38,257 nt of DNA, taken from a virus. The translations under genes were made by a program, and so were the position numbers. Below the pieces are notes generated by a model, which saw only the letters and a list, made by a program, of their open reading frames with translations, ran no database searches and was not told the origin of the DNA. Shown here one piece after another: positions 9,271 to 19,697 of this stretch (its first letter is position 1; every line of letters begins with the position of its first letter). Location: IMG/VR virus record IMGVR_UViG_3300030388_001298, positions 1 through 38,257 of that record; one strand, 5' to 3'.

Positions 9271-11610
9271 TTAGCAATTAACAAGATTAGTAATAACACC
9301 ATTAACTGAAACTACCATTTCCTTATCTGGACCTCCTGGCCATTTTGCAGCATAAACACCTGCAGGTAAAGGAGTTACTCCATCTTCATCTTCAAACACC
9401 CAATCATGAACTTCTAAATTTGATGGACTTAAGCCAGTGCTTACGTTAGGAGATGCTGTGTAAAAATTAGTAGTGTAAACTTTACATGCCCCGCCAACAT
9501 CACCTCTATTTTTAACAGATAATTTAACAGGACAATACGCTTCACATTCAAATCCTGTATTATTGCATGGTCCTTCTAACTGTATTTGTACTAAAGATGG
9601 AGCTGCATTAGGTTTTGGTACTACCATCATAGCATAACCTGGTGCGTTTTGAGTTAAAGTAACACCACCCGAAGCTTGATCAGTATAAGGCCCCATAACA
9701 ATTGATGCACCTGCAACAAACGCAGGAATGTTAGGATCCCAAATATGCGATAGTCCATCATACGTTATACCATTTGAACCAAGCGCATTTGTAATTGTTC
9801 CATCAACTCCCCCAACACCTGAAGTTAAACAGGAATCAAATCCTGGAGGGCAAGGGCATGGACTTCCTCCACCAGCTATACTTCCTATTGCTCCTTGGAG
9901 ATAACCAAAAATTGGAGAAGAATATTCACTTGCACTATTACCATCATAAGTCCATGTACATTTATCAGGAACGTTAAATGATTTCAGACGAATAATAACA
10001 GCTCCTGTTGCTGCGCCCGCATCCATATCTATATTGTATTGCCCATTTGATAAGTTAGTTCCATTAAAACTTCCTCCACAAGGAGCAATAGGAATAGCAG
10101 TACATGGTGTAATTGACCGAACTATACCAGGTACTCTTGCTCCTGTTGATTGCACATCAGAAGCTGTAATTCCTGCATTCCAATCTGGAGACCAAGTTTG
10201 CCCTACATAATCTTCAGGTGGCAATGGATTAAATTGACCAGGAGTACCTGTATTAGATACGTCTTTATACTCTCTTGGGCCAACTTGCACTGCCCAATTT
10301 TGAACTCCTCCTCCATCCAAAGCATCAAATTGCATTTTATAAACACCAACAGCAACAGGCGTTACTCCATAAGGATCTTCATATATCCAGTCTGATAATC
10401 CTAAAACCCCATTTGGTTGCCCTAATGGAACAACACCAGCTGCTGAAAAAGAGTCACCATTATAATAATAAGAATTAGGATTAGTATTACCCCAGTTATC
10501 TACAGGTACATGATAGAAAGTTGTATCTACTACGTAATCACAAACATCTGCAAGAGGTGTTTTAGTTAATTGACCAGCTGGAGTTTGATCATCTTCCAAG
10601 TCCCCAAATTGAGTTGATGAAAGTATAGGCGCTAATAATTCGGGACACTTAACATCAATACCCCACCATGTTGATGTACAAGGACCAACTACACTTACCT
10701 TTAAATCTGTTTGAGGTATCCCTGGAGGAGATGGCACTACCATAACTGCTGGTTTAACTGATAAACCACACGCCTGAAATTGAGTATTTCCTCCTGCAGA
10801 AAATGGCATTAAGTTTGGAGCTAAAGCAACATTGTTATTATAAGGACTTGCAGGAACTCCTAATGCTGTACTACAAGTTGAAATGCTTGTACTACAATTA
10901 CAGTTACTTGTAGACTTATCAATACAATTCCAATTTAATAATGTAGATTGATAATCTCCTGTATTATTAACTATTCCTGTCCATCCAATCGGAGAAATTA
11001 TACTACCTAATGGTTGGTTGACATTGGATATATTAAAAATTGATGAAGCATAATTATAATCATAAATTGTTCCAAGTGATTGTGAATTAACAGTCCCAAG
11101 TCCTGTTTTAATTAAAGGCCCAACTGGACTTTGTAGAGATAAACATGGATTTCCAGATGCATAAGTTGGACTATCAAAACCTCCGATAAGTCCTTTTAAA
11201 TAACCACCTGTTAGCTGAGAATATTCTGATCTTTTTATCTCACCATAAGGAGTTGATGGACTAACGTAAGTCCATGTACATTGATCTGGAACAGGGAAAT
11301 AAGTACTGTTGTTAAGGCCAGGACTAAAAGTAATAATAGCTGCACCTGGATTAACACCCATACCAAATACAATGTTATATTCACCAGTTGATCCACCGTT
11401 AAAGTAAAAAGGATCACCGCAAGGTATTATACATGATTCGCAAGGAACCGCAGCTAATAAAATACCATTTGATATTTCACGAACAAAACCTCCAAAGGCA
11501 TAAAATCCGTCAGGGGATGGACTTGAAAGAGCAGCATCACTAAAAAATGCAGTAGCTGAAAAGAAAGAAGTTCCACTCCAGTATACTTGTAGTTGATTAT
11601 TACACGACAT
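9271..11610 (-). CDS. Cys-rich tail appendage protein with tandem internal duplication, 779 aa
   Basis: No enzyme motif; secreted-type beta sequence with many cysteines. After an N-terminal module ending in PDGFYAFGGFVRE..ILLAAVPC (residues 1-60), two long homologous units follow. Unit 1 begins with IIPCGDPF and contains PDQCTWTY and GYLKGLIGG; unit 2 begins with IAPCGGSF and contains PDKCTWTY and GYLQGAIGS. Each is followed by MVVP-x-P...GPC...CP(E/V)L and then by an FY....DW(I/V)(Y/F)ED..GVTP....GVY module. The end (NGVITNLVNC) resembles that of the preceding 1772-residue protein (NGEVINTGVC), so the two probably share a C-terminal domain. Position after the nozzle suggests a tail fibre or tip adhesin; the cysteines could form disulfides outside the cell. 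Confidence 0.6.
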   Translation of the reverse strand: MSCNNQLQVYWSGTSFFSATAFFSDAALSSPSPDGFYAFGGFVREISNGILLAAVPCESCIIPCGDPFYFNGGSTGEYNIVFGMGVNPGAAIITFSPGLNNSTYFPVPDQCTWTYVSPSTPYGEIKRSEYSQLTGGYLKGLIGGFDSPTYASGNPCLSLQSPVGPLIKTGLGTVNSQSLGTIYDYNYASSIFNISNVNQPLGSIISPIGWTGIVNNTGDYQSTLLNWNCIDKSTSNCNCSTSISTCSTALGVPASPYNNNVALAPNLMPFSAGGNTQFQACGLSVKPAVMVVPSPPGIPQTDLKVSVVGPCTSTWWGIDVKCPELLAPILSSTQFGDLEDDQTPAGQLTKTPLADVCDYVVDTTFYHVPVDNWGNTNPNSYYYNGDSFSAAGVVPLGQPNGVLGLSDWIYEDPYGVTPVAVGVYKMQFDALDGGGVQNWAVQVGPREYKDVSNTGTPGQFNPLPPEDYVGQTWSPDWNAGITASDVQSTGARVPGIVRSITPCTAIPIAPCGGSFNGTNLSNGQYNIDMDAGAATGAVIIRLKSFNVPDKCTWTYDGNSASEYSSPIFGYLQGAIGSIAGGGSPCPCPPGFDSCLTSGVGGVDGTITNALGSNGITYDGLSHIWDPNIPAFVAGASIVMGPYTDQASGGVTLTQNAPGYAMMVVPKPNAAPSLVQIQLEGPCNNTGFECEAYCPVKLSVKNRGDVGGACKVYTTNFYTASPNVSTGLSPSNLEVHDWVFEDEDGVTPLPAGVYAAKWPGGPDKEMVVSVNGVITNLVNC

Positions 11611-11643
11611 ATTTATATATATTTTTTATTTTATTTAATTTAA

Positions 11644-14600
11644 TTAAGGACAAACTCCTGTATTTATTACTTCACCATTAACGCCTATTTGAACCCAATT
11701 TTTAGGACCAATTGTAGGGCCAGGGCCCGCTGTTACAATATAAAAACCAGTTGCTAAATAACTGCCAGCATCACAACCATCTCCTCCGAAAACAACGTTC
11801 CCTAATTGAGGTATAGATCCTGTACCATTAAATCCTAATAGACCAAGATTACCTGGAGTATTACTATCTGTAGTACATACTTGTGATACATTTTGTGTTA
11901 CAGGACCAAAGTAAGCTTGCTCACATGGAACAATACATTCACAACATGCCTCAACAGCACTATTAGGACAGTAGCATACAAATAAATTGTTTTCAAGAAC
12001 AAATTCCCAAACTAAATATAAGTATTGATTACCAAGTGGTTGATTAAATGCTAACTCAGTTCCTTGGAATACTCCAGGACTTGGATTAGTATATGTACCA
12101 CCATTAACTACAGTAGCTGTTGCTAATAAATTAGCAATATCTCCAGGACTATTATTATATAAAGTATTAGAAGATAATAGTTTAAGCTTATGAATTAATG
12201 GATCAAAATTAAAATTATCAGGAAGTATTCTCTGAGTTCTAAGTGTTATGTCTGAAACAGTAGAAGGATAATTACCCTGTCCCCTTATTCCTGTACTTAC
12301 TGAATATTCAGAAGCCTGTGGTACAACTAATACTGCAGGAGAAAATCCTGTAAAATTACTGATGTATGAACCGTCTGTCCATCTATAATTAGTATGTATA
12401 GTTTCAGTAGCATAATTAGCTGAGTTAACTACTACCTGTATAAGTGTTAGAGGAATTTCAGGCGCACACTCTAATGTAATTTCGTAAGTAGCTGGTGCAT
12501 TAACTACTGTAATTTCTACTGCAGCAATATTAGGAGTTGCTGTATTTTTCAAAAAACTAAAAGGTGTAGTTGAAGCAGTAGTTAAAGTTCCTGAAGTAAA
12601 AGTAGTATTATTCCAAACAACATTAATAATAATACTTCCTGAAGTTATAATATAAGGTATATTAATGACACCTGTACCCGTTCCTAAATCAACATCATAT
12701 AAAAGAGTTGTACTAATTCCTAATTGACTAATAGTTGTGTTACAAGGAAGTTTTTGTTTTGGTCTTGGTACTGATTCATTGTTGATAGTTAACACATACT
12801 CATTCATATAAGGATCATAAGCCCCTAATTTTTGACTTGTTAAAGTTTCAGTAAATCTATCTCTAAAAAATGAGTTCATACCAAAGCGAGAAACAAGTTG
12901 TAATTGATCATTAGTTCGATCTGAACCTCTTAAATTAAGTACAGTACCTCTTTTAGCATCTGTAAAAAATATTTCACTTCCCCAAACAGCAAAACTTTCA
13001 GGATTAAAACTAATACCAAATTCTTCTATCCTCGCTACCTGTGTACCTAATACTTCTTTTACTGATGCAATTGCCCCACCACCTGTAGAGTCTGTAATAA
13101 CATTTTTACCTGTTAATACATAAGATATTCTGTCTTCTTGTAAAACTAATATATCTGTCTCTCTGGAATGTAATATTTGTATAGGTCCAAAGGAAGTTTC
13201 TAAGTCTTTATAATTCACTAATCCTAAGTTAAATTCATTTAAATTATTAGAATTATTAGAATCACTATAAACGCCACTATATGTTAATCCAGCAAACCGA
13301 TCTGCCTCTTTAAAGTCTTGATTAGAAACGGCTAAAACTCTTTCTCCTAAATTAAAACTTTTACCTACAGGACTATCTTGAATTCTAAAACTTTCTACAC
13401 CATTCCCAAAAGTAAAACAGTTTATAAAATCTAAATCTGTAATCAAAGGAACACCTAAAGCAAAATCTTGATCTTGACCTCCATCATCTAAACTATATCC
13501 AGGACTTGGTACTAAAGAAAAAGTTCTTTCAGATTGATGATTTCGATTTACATCAATTTCTAATAAATCAGAAGCATCATAAAACAAGTTTGGATCTGCA
13601 TCTTGAGGTACTGTTTCCCATACTAATAACGATCCCCCTCTTGTTACTTCAATAAGAGTAGAACAATGACCATTATAATATTCTGTCCATTCCCAACATC
13701 TGGGTATGCCACAAGAATTAACAAAATACATTGCTCCTGATGGCTCTTCACTTACTGAACACACAGCTTTAAAAGCATCATTCACACATCCCGAACTAAA
13801 ACTAATTGTTAAGGAAGGAAGAAATGGACTTGTTAAAAGTGTAGTTGTACCTAAAGTATTCCTAAACTCAATTTCAGTTTCAAAACATTCATCTGCATTA
13901 GTACAATTCATTTGACTTAATAAGTCATCACCTACTGCCCATGTATAAAAATTTGGGTAGTCAGTTGTAGAAACAAAACTTTTATCATATCGTAATCTTT
14001 TACTATCACATTTTCCACCACCACCACCTCTCCAATTACTAATTTTTATTCTAATAGTTGATCCAGCAGGTATATCATAAGGAACTGGAGGGGTTACCGA
14101 TTCATCTTCATTTAAAGAATAATTAGAAATACATCCAGATGAATATCTATCAGATCCCTTACTATCTTCTGCGTCTTTACTTTTATTTCCTCTATAATAA
14201 CTTTTCTTTTGAGATTCAATAGTCCAGCCAGATGGTTTAAGTAACATATATAATCCAGCTAAAGATTTATTCGTAATACCTTTTGATCCAAAGCCTTCAA
14301 CTGCTAATACTGTAGTTTTTTCTTCGTCTTGAATTGGACCTGCAGTATCAACTTTTACTATAAGCTCATCACCTACTTTTATTAAATTTTGGTTGTTACC
14401 ATTTAATTGAAACCATACTAAACTTGGATCGTTTTCATTACTATAACCTGCTTCATTTTTACCAGTACCATCTTGAGCATAAAATATATTAGAGAATACA
14501 GTAAAATAAGTTCCTTCACTTGGTTTAACTACAAACTTATAATGAGTAGCCCAATAAGGAGGTTTATTTTCAAGTGTTACTTTTATTTTGTTTTTATATA

Positions 14601-16962
14601 CTGAAGTCTTAGGATCAAAAAATGTTGTATTATTATCACTTGTTAATACAGTAGATGCTCTACCTTGATTATCCAAATATACAACCCCTGTTTCATAATC
14701 TCTGTTAGAATGTAAACTACCTTGATCTGCATCCAGAATATATCCAGCACTACATCCATATAAAACAAACTCATAAAATAAGAAGTTACTTAGGCCACCA
14801 GCATCATAATATTGAGTAGCAGGGATAGCAAGACTAAATCCATCTGGAGTAGTTGCATCAGAAGTGTATTCAAATCCTTGAGGAGAACAAAGGGCAGTTC
14901 CCGCTCCACCTGGGAACAGTTGATATGAACGACCTGAAACCTCTAATAATGAAACAGCATCTTGAAGTACAGCAGGAGCAATAGGTGTTATATTAGCTAT
15001 TGTTAATGTAGTAGCGGTAACCGCTGAAATTGTTGCTATAAACCCTGTTATATTATCTTTAACTATATCACCAGCTAAAACGCCAAGGGGTGGATATTGA
15101 GTGGTATCAGTAAAATCTACACCACTCTCATCTGTTAAAAGCCCTGCTGTACAAGGTCCTAAAGCAACAGTTAATGGAGGTACTTGTGGACCACAATAAG
15201 TTATTCCACTTCCAAAAGCAGTAGAAGTACAAGGAGCAGGAAAAGATGTTGTAGGAAAAACACAGGTATCTCCAGTAAATCTACCACCATTTACTAATTC
15301 AAAACCTGTTGATGGTTCTATTGCTAATGCTTCTGAATAAAATTTATCTGTTAATGTTGTCCCTTGATCAGAGTTATTACAAGGATAAAGATTTTGAGCC
15401 AATGTTCCTTGATTTTGAGCTAATGAGCCACCAATTCTATTTTTAAATTCTGTTGATGCACACATAGCAGCCACATTAGGAAATCCACCAATTGTAGCAA
15501 CAGTATATGTCATACTTATAGTAAACGGAGATTCTTGAGTATATCCACTTGAAGTTACAGTTTGAGAAGACATTTCAAATCTAAAGTTAAATACTACGCC
15601 TTCTGGAATACCAGTTGGTAAATCAACATCTACTTTTGATAAATCCCATGTAATTACAGAGTCAACTCCTGGATCCCCTGGCCCTATAGTATAAGCTAAA
15701 GTAGAAAGAAAAGGATTAGGAACAGTATCATCACCTAATGTTACACCTGAAATCTCTTCTGAAAATGGTTGAGTATTATAAGTTATTTTTATTTCATTTC
15801 CATCTGGAGCATCTTTAATATCATACCCATCTATGTAGTTACCATAAACTAATCTATTTCCTTGAATAGTTTGAGCTTTAGCAATTCTTGGAACATTATC
15901 ATATAATCTTAATAATTCATCTGATCCTAACGTAGTATATATTTCACTATTGTCAAATAAAATAGTCTTAAAATCATTATTAGCCCATCCCTCGTTTACT
16001 TTGTTATATCTTTTAATTACATATATAACATTACTTGTGGTCTGTTTGTAAAGTAAATCTACTTCTACTACTTGTTTTGGTCCTGTAGAAAAAGTAACAT
16101 TACAAGCATTAAATCTGTTAAACATACCAGCATTTAAATAGGTTTGAATACTAAATTCAAATGTCAAAGGTTGAAATGCGGGAACTGAAAATAAAGATAT
16201 AGCACTATATCCACCATCTTCATATCTATACCTATAAGCAAAAGATAAAAATCTTGTCTTTATATAATTTTCTTGTCCTCCAACTACTATTTCATCAGGC
16301 AATAAAACATTATTTGCTGTAGGTGGTTCAATATTAATTAATTGTACAGAAGGAGTTGCTAAAGGACGAATCCCTGGTGTACCTACACCATATTCCTCAT
16401 AGCCAGGTGGCTTTACAATTACACTAATATCCTCTTCAACTAACTGATCTAAACCTGAAGGAAGTGGAAGTAAATATCCTGGTGGTGATTTTTGTACGTT
16501 TATAACTCTTGGAGGATTTAAATCATCAGTAAAAAATAAAAGATCTTCTATTTTACTAACACCTGTAATTAAAAATTCTTTATCAAAATTTAAAACTTGA
16601 GTACTAATAACATGATACACTAACGTAGATGTTTGTGTATTGTAAGAAACTATTAAATCAACTTTACCTGTAACAATAGAAAGTGAATTATCAGGATCAG
16701 TTATAAACCAGTAAAGAGTTTCATTAACCCCATCTTCATAACAACCAATCGTTCTTGCTGATGGACTTATGTTTTCTCCTAAAAACTGAACTGCTGTAAG
16801 AGCAGTGTTACCTTTAGAATTTTCTACAGCTCCTATTTCAGTAGCTTCAGTAGATCCTAAACGTACATTAAGAGCGTCTATATATTCACCTGGTGGAACT
16901 AAACGTTCATCCACGCTTTTATTCATCTTACCACCTATGAAATTAGTTGATGATTTAGCCAT
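11644..16962 (-). CDS. Giant tail nozzle-like virion protein (T7 gp12-like role), 1772 aa
   Basis: The N terminus (residues 1-60: NFIGGKMNKSVDERLVPPGEYIDALNVRLG, then GAVEN..GN) is the signature of a large beta-propeller-type tail hub protein in podoviruses and marine phages, analogous to T7 nozzle gp12. Propeller-like blades can be read in the first 400 residues (YWFITDP, LLFFTDDLNPPRVINV) and again near 1300-1450 (SEIFFTDAKRGTVLNLRG, DPYMNEYVLTI). A beta module like those in other virion proteins lies near 626-672. The last ~115 residues are Cys-rich and resemble the repeat module of the next gene. At 1772 residues it is far longer than gp12 (about 800 residues), so it carries large insertions. 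It is packed 1 nt after the 306-residue gene. The broad role is fairly secure; the fold is inferred. Confidence 0.75.
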   Translation of the reverse strand: MAKSSTNFIGGKMNKSVDERLVPPGEYIDALNVRLGSTEATEIGAVENSKGNTALTAVQFLGENISPSARTIGCYEDGVNETLYWFITDPDNSLSIVTGKVDLIVSYNTQTSTLVYHVISTQVLNFDKEFLITGVSKIEDLLFFTDDLNPPRVINVQKSPPGYLLPLPSGLDQLVEEDISVIVKPPGYEEYGVGTPGIRPLATPSVQLINIEPPTANNVLLPDEIVVGGQENYIKTRFLSFAYRYRYEDGGYSAISLFSVPAFQPLTFEFSIQTYLNAGMFNRFNACNVTFSTGPKQVVEVDLLYKQTTSNVIYVIKRYNKVNEGWANNDFKTILFDNSEIYTTLGSDELLRLYDNVPRIAKAQTIQGNRLVYGNYIDGYDIKDAPDGNEIKITYNTQPFSEEISGVTLGDDTVPNPFLSTLAYTIGPGDPGVDSVITWDLSKVDVDLPTGIPEGVVFNFRFEMSSQTVTSSGYTQESPFTISMTYTVATIGGFPNVAAMCASTEFKNRIGGSLAQNQGTLAQNLYPCNNSDQGTTLTDKFYSEALAIEPSTGFELVNGGRFTGDTCVFPTTSFPAPCTSTAFGSGITYCGPQVPPLTVALGPCTAGLLTDESGVDFTDTTQYPPLGVLAGDIVKDNITGFIATISAVTATTLTIANITPIAPAVLQDAVSLLEVSGRSYQLFPGGAGTALCSPQGFEYTSDATTPDGFSLAIPATQYYDAGGLSNFLFYEFVLYGCSAGYILDADQGSLHSNRDYETGVVYLDNQGRASTVLTSDNNTTFFDPKTSVYKNKIKVTLENKPPYWATHYKFVVKPSEGTYFTVFSNIFYAQDGTGKNEAGYSNENDPSLVWFQLNGNNQNLIKVGDELIVKVDTAGPIQDEEKTTVLAVEGFGSKGITNKSLAGLYMLLKPSGWTIESQKKSYYRGNKSKDAEDSKGSDRYSSGCISNYSLNEDESVTPPVPYDIPAGSTIRIKISNWRGGGGGKCDSKRLRYDKSFVSTTDYPNFYTWAVGDDLLSQMNCTNADECFETEIEFRNTLGTTTLLTSPFLPSLTISFSSGCVNDAFKAVCSVSEEPSGAMYFVNSCGIPRCWEWTEYYNGHCSTLIEVTRGGSLLVWETVPQDADPNLFYDASDLLEIDVNRNHQSERTFSLVPSPGYSLDDGGQDQDFALGVPLITDLDFINCFTFGNGVESFRIQDSPVGKSFNLGERVLAVSNQDFKEADRFAGLTYSGVYSDSNNSNNLNEFNLGLVNYKDLETSFGPIQILHSRETDILVLQEDRISYVLTGKNVITDSTGGGAIASVKEVLGTQVARIEEFGISFNPESFAVWGSEIFFTDAKRGTVLNLRGSDRTNDQLQLVSRFGMNSFFRDRFTETLTSQKLGAYDPYMNEYVLTINNESVPRPKQKLPCNTTISQLGISTTLLYDVDLGTGTGVINIPYIITSGSIIINVVWNNTTFTSGTLTTASTTPFSFLKNTATPNIAAVEITVVNAPATYEITLECAPEIPLTLIQVVVNSANYATETIHTNYRWTDGSYISNFTGFSPAVLVVPQASEYSVSTGIRGQGNYPSTVSDITLRTQRILPDNFNFDPLIHKLKLLSSNTLYNNSPGDIANLLATATVVNGGTYTNPSPGVFQGTELAFNQPLGNQYLYLVWEFVLENNLFVCYCPNSAVEACCECIVPCEQAYFGPVTQNVSQVCTTDSNTPGNLGLLGFNGTGSIPQLGNVVFGGDGCDAGSYLATGFYIVTAGPGPTIGPKNWVQIGVNGEVINTGVCP

Positions 16963-16963
16963 A

Positions 16964-17884
16964 TTATTTTATCAATTTATTCTGACCTCTCATATTCATT
17001 AAAAGTCTTCCTGGATGTATATTACTTAATCTTATTTTAGCATTTCTTAATAAAGAAGATTTATCTTTTCTTGCTCTATTAATAATATATTCTTGCGCTC
17101 CATGTTTACTGTTTAAAATAGCATATTTAATATATGCATAAATAAAGTCTTCAAACATTTTATTTACACTTACACTTGAGTCATCACCATTTTCCATTCC
17201 ATCAGAAACATATTCTAATACCACATACTTACCTGCCATTACTGATGTAAAATTAATTACACCTCCCTTTTTATTAATACTAAAAGTAGGGTTTATGTTT
17301 GCTGTTTCTGTATTTAAACCAAATCTTCCTTGTACATTATAATCAAAAGCCCAGTTACCATCACAACAATAACCCATTTGACCATTATAAGGACCACTTC
17401 CTAAATACATATTTTTTTGTTGACCAGCTAATCTTGCAATATCAAAGACAGAATTATGAGGTTTTAAAACATTACCATCTACATCAAATAATATTTTACA
17501 GTCATGGTCTTGCAAGTAAGCTCCGCTCCAATTTGTTTGAATATTTTCAGTTAAAGGAAATAACATTCCATCTCTCATTTCTGAAACTCTTACCCAGTTA
17601 ACATAATCTTGTGGTAATATAAATCTTAATTGATCACACACCCTTAACTCTAATATTTTTATTTCTTTCATTGCATCATAGTTCAATTCTTGAACTCCTC
17701 TTTTTGCATGAAATAATACTTGATAACGATTAATGTTATTAATTAATTCATTATTACCTTGATACATTAACATAAAATTATTTACAATATTTTCTAATGT
17801 AACATATTGATAAGAACCCCAATTCGCATCTTCAGGTACTATTCCTCCATTTTCGTAGTATTGATAATCTGTAATATATGCCAT
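16964..17884 (-). CDS. Connector/ring protein of the tail, 306 aa
   Basis: Begins MAYITDYQYYENGG and ends with a basic helix-rich segment (YIKYAILNSKHGAQEYIINR, then RKDKSSLLRNAKIRLSNI). Proteins with this start and this C-terminal pattern are conserved next to the nozzle-like gene in crAss-like and marine podoviruses, where structural work places such genes as ring/adaptor proteins between portal and tail. The middle is beta-rich with aromatic residues and a short Cys pair (YCCDG). It sits between another ring candidate (2-nt gap) and the nozzle-like gene (1-nt gap), consistent with stepwise head-to-tail assembly. I am confident of a virion structural role, less of the exact ring. Confidence 0.65.
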   Translation of the reverse strand: MAYITDYQYYENGGIVPEDANWGSYQYVTLENIVNNFMLMYQGNNELINNINRYQVLFHAKRGVQELNYDAMKEIKILELRVCDQLRFILPQDYVNWVRVSEMRDGMLFPLTENIQTNWSGAYLQDHDCKILFDVDGNVLKPHNSVFDIARLAGQQKNMYLGSGPYNGQMGYCCDGNWAFDYNVQGRFGLNTETANINPTFSINKKGGVINFTSVMAGKYVVLEYVSDGMENGDDSSVSVNKMFEDFIYAYIKYAILNSKHGAQEYIINRARKDKSSLLRNAKIRLSNIHPGRLLMNMRGQNKLIK

Positions 17885-17886
17885 AG

Positions 17887-18840
17887 TTAACTTGTTTCTT
17901 GTGTATCGTTATTTTCTTCAGTTGATCCAAAATTATAAACATCAGCCTCTCTAATTTCTATTCCTACATACTGACAAATCTTTGCAATCAAAGTAGGTTC
18001 GTCAGAATCTGGTAATTCAAATTCTTGAAAGTCAGCTTGATTAGGATCAAATTGTGGTTCTCCTAATAATAAATTTTGAAAAGTCCATCTTGGAGAAAGT
18101 GGATATCTTATATATTGTGCTTGTATATCTCCTACATTTAAAACAGTAGATGGATATACTGTAATTATATTTCCGTCCAGTACATACGCTGGATATGTTT
18201 TATTTGGAGCTGTTAACATGGAATTAGTTAAAAGAAATATTTTATTTTGATTTACTCTTTCTACTTCTCTAATATTAGTATTAGAATATATAGCATAACT
18301 ATTTCCTACTGCTAAAAATATATCAGAACTTAAAGTAATTGTATTAGTACTTACTACCCCAGTTATATATGCTTGTTGCAGCGTACTTGTATTTACTACT
18401 ATTGCACCTATTTTTGGCGTTGGTGCTGAAGCTGGTATTGTAGTCCATCCTACAGCTGCAGCATCTATTAATTGATTAGTATTAACACCTGTTGCTGTTC
18501 CTGTAAATAAAACAGTAGAATAATAAAATAATTTATTTATTAGATAATAATCATTAGGCAAATTAAATGTATTTGCATTTGCTTGACCTAAAAAAACTTG
18601 AGTAGAAAAACCATCCATTACCTCAACTAATCCTTTTGTTATATTAGCATATCCTGTTCCAGAAGTTCTTCCATTTTCTCTATTGATCCAATTATTATAT
18701 GAATAAAAGTAGTCCTCAAACATATCCATTTGAGCTTGCTTTGCATAAAGGTTAAAGTCTTGTGGAGATATATATCCGTAGTTATTTTTATTCGCTATTG
18801 CTAATACAGTATTTCTTACTTCGTTTATTGATGCCGCCAT
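17887..18840 (-). CDS. Head-tail connector/ring protein, 317 aa
   Basis: An N-terminal helical part (residues 1-60: EVRNTVLAIANKNNYGYISP, then FNLYAKQAQMDMFEDYFYSY) resembles podoviral head-tail adaptor (gp11/ring-type) proteins, in which a helical bundle docks on the portal. Residues about 142-187 form a beta module of the type GxxVxNT...A.ITGVV.TNTITL, also seen in other virion proteins here, and look inserted. The C terminus is acidic and Asn/Thr/Glu-rich. The gene opens a new transcription unit: an intrinsic terminator and a TATCTTTG element lie immediately upstream. It is followed after 2 nt by the second ring candidate. Confidence 0.6.
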   Translation of the reverse strand: MAASINEVRNTVLAIANKNNYGYISPQDFNLYAKQAQMDMFEDYFYSYNNWINRENGRTSGTGYANITKGLVEVMDGFSTQVFLGQANANTFNLPNDYYLINKLFYYSTVLFTGTATGVNTNQLIDAAAVGWTTIPASAPTPKIGAIVVNTSTLQQAYITGVVSTNTITLSSDIFLAVGNSYAIYSNTNIREVERVNQNKIFLLTNSMLTAPNKTYPAYVLDGNIITVYPSTVLNVGDIQAQYIRYPLSPRWTFQNLLLGEPQFDPNQADFQEFELPDSDEPTLIAKICQYVGIEIREADVYNFGSTEENNDTQETS

Positions 18841-18858
18841 ATTATTTAAACATTTTTA

Positions 18859-18866
18859 CAAAGATA
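18859..18866 (-). promoter_or_regulatory. Bacteroidota-type -7 promoter element TATCTTTG before the tail block
   Basis: TATCTTTG on the minus strand, directly after the U-tract of a terminator and 18 nt before the ATG at 18840. The terminator-then-promoter arrangement supports a real start of a new transcript. Confidence 0.65.
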
Positions 18867-18867
18867 A

Positions 18868-18903
18868 TAAAAAAAAAGAGGCCCACTTTATTTGTAGGCC
18901 TCT
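18868..18903 (-). terminator. Intrinsic terminator after the 257-aa capsid-associated gene
   Basis: On the minus strand a perfect 7-bp stem AGAGGCC/GGCCTCT (arms 18897-18903 and 18877-18883) is followed by a run of T. It lies 20 nt after the stop codon at 18924, and the promoter element for the next gene abuts the T-run. Confidence 0.85.
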
Positions 18904-18923
18904 GTTAATATATATAATATAAC

Positions 18924-19697
18924 TTAAGCTAAAGTCACAGATGTTGCATATAATATTGGAGCTCCCGATCCTGAAGGAGAAGCAATTAAAGGCATTTCAT
19001 TTACAATATGTTTCCAGTTAGACTCTAATGTGTCAATCATAAGTTCTTCAAAAGCCATTTGCCAACTATAATTAGCTTGTGCTTCTGAGATATTAATAGT
19101 TAGAGTGTCAGTAGCTGCAGTTTTAGTTCTATAAGTTAATTCAACAGGTGCAGTTCCAGCGCCTCCAATTATTGGAGATGAATTAAGAACATTTTCTATG
19201 TTAACTAATCTACCTCCAAATCCATTTTGAGATATTACGACAGCAGCATCACTACCATTATCATCAAAAATTACACGATCTAATTGTAATGAAATGTCAC
19301 TGTTTACTTTAGCAACTGTAGCAGTTCTACCAGAAGTAAAATTAACAACAACATCGCCTACTCTAACGTCAGTTTTAAAATTTCCAGAAGCAACTAAAAA
19401 TTCAAAAGCAGCTGTAGCAGACCATATTTTAAATGTAGCTCCTGAAGCTTCTAAAGTAGCGTTACCGTTTCCAGAAATACTTAAAACAGTATCACTATCT
19501 ACAGCAGTTACTGTAGACACAGTAAATGTTGCAGTATTTAAAACTACATATCCTACTGCTACCGTAGCATTAAAGCCACCTGTAGCGAAAGTTAATTTAC
19601 CAGTCGCAGCTCCCGAAGAAGTTCCTGCTATAGCTGGTGTAGCCATGTCCGCTGTTACACTGTAAAGCGGGAGAGGCACATTAATAAACTTTCCCAT
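18924..19697 (-). CDS. Capsid-associated/decoration protein candidate with inserted beta domain, 257 aa
   Basis: The first residues (MGKFINVPL) and the last 95 (LVNIENVL at 164-171, then FEELMIDTLESNWKHIVNEM at 216-235) match the ends of the 92-aa protein encoded just before it, so the two are paralogues. Between them this protein carries about 150 extra residues made of two tandem beta repeats (about 42-92 and 106-155; VGYVV.NT...TVSTV..SD.VLSI and VGDVV.N....ATVAKV.SD..LQL). Very rich in Ala, Thr, Val and Ser; no signal peptide. Its ATG overlaps the previous stop (TAATG). Position just after the capsid and strong flanking control signals suggest an abundant head protein, perhaps decoration; function not proven. 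Confidence 0.6.
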   Translation of the reverse strand: MGKFINVPLPLYSVTADMATPAIAGTSSGAATGKLTFATGGFNATVAVGYVVLNTATFTVSTVTAVDSDTVLSISGNGNATLEASGATFKIWSATAAFEFLVASGNFKTDVRVGDVVVNFTSGRTATVAKVNSDISLQLDRVIFDDNGSDAAVVISQNGFGGRLVNIENVLNSSPIIGGAGTAPVELTYRTKTAATDTLTINISEAQANYSWQMAFEELMIDTLESNWKHIVNEMPLIASPSGSGAPILYATSVTLA

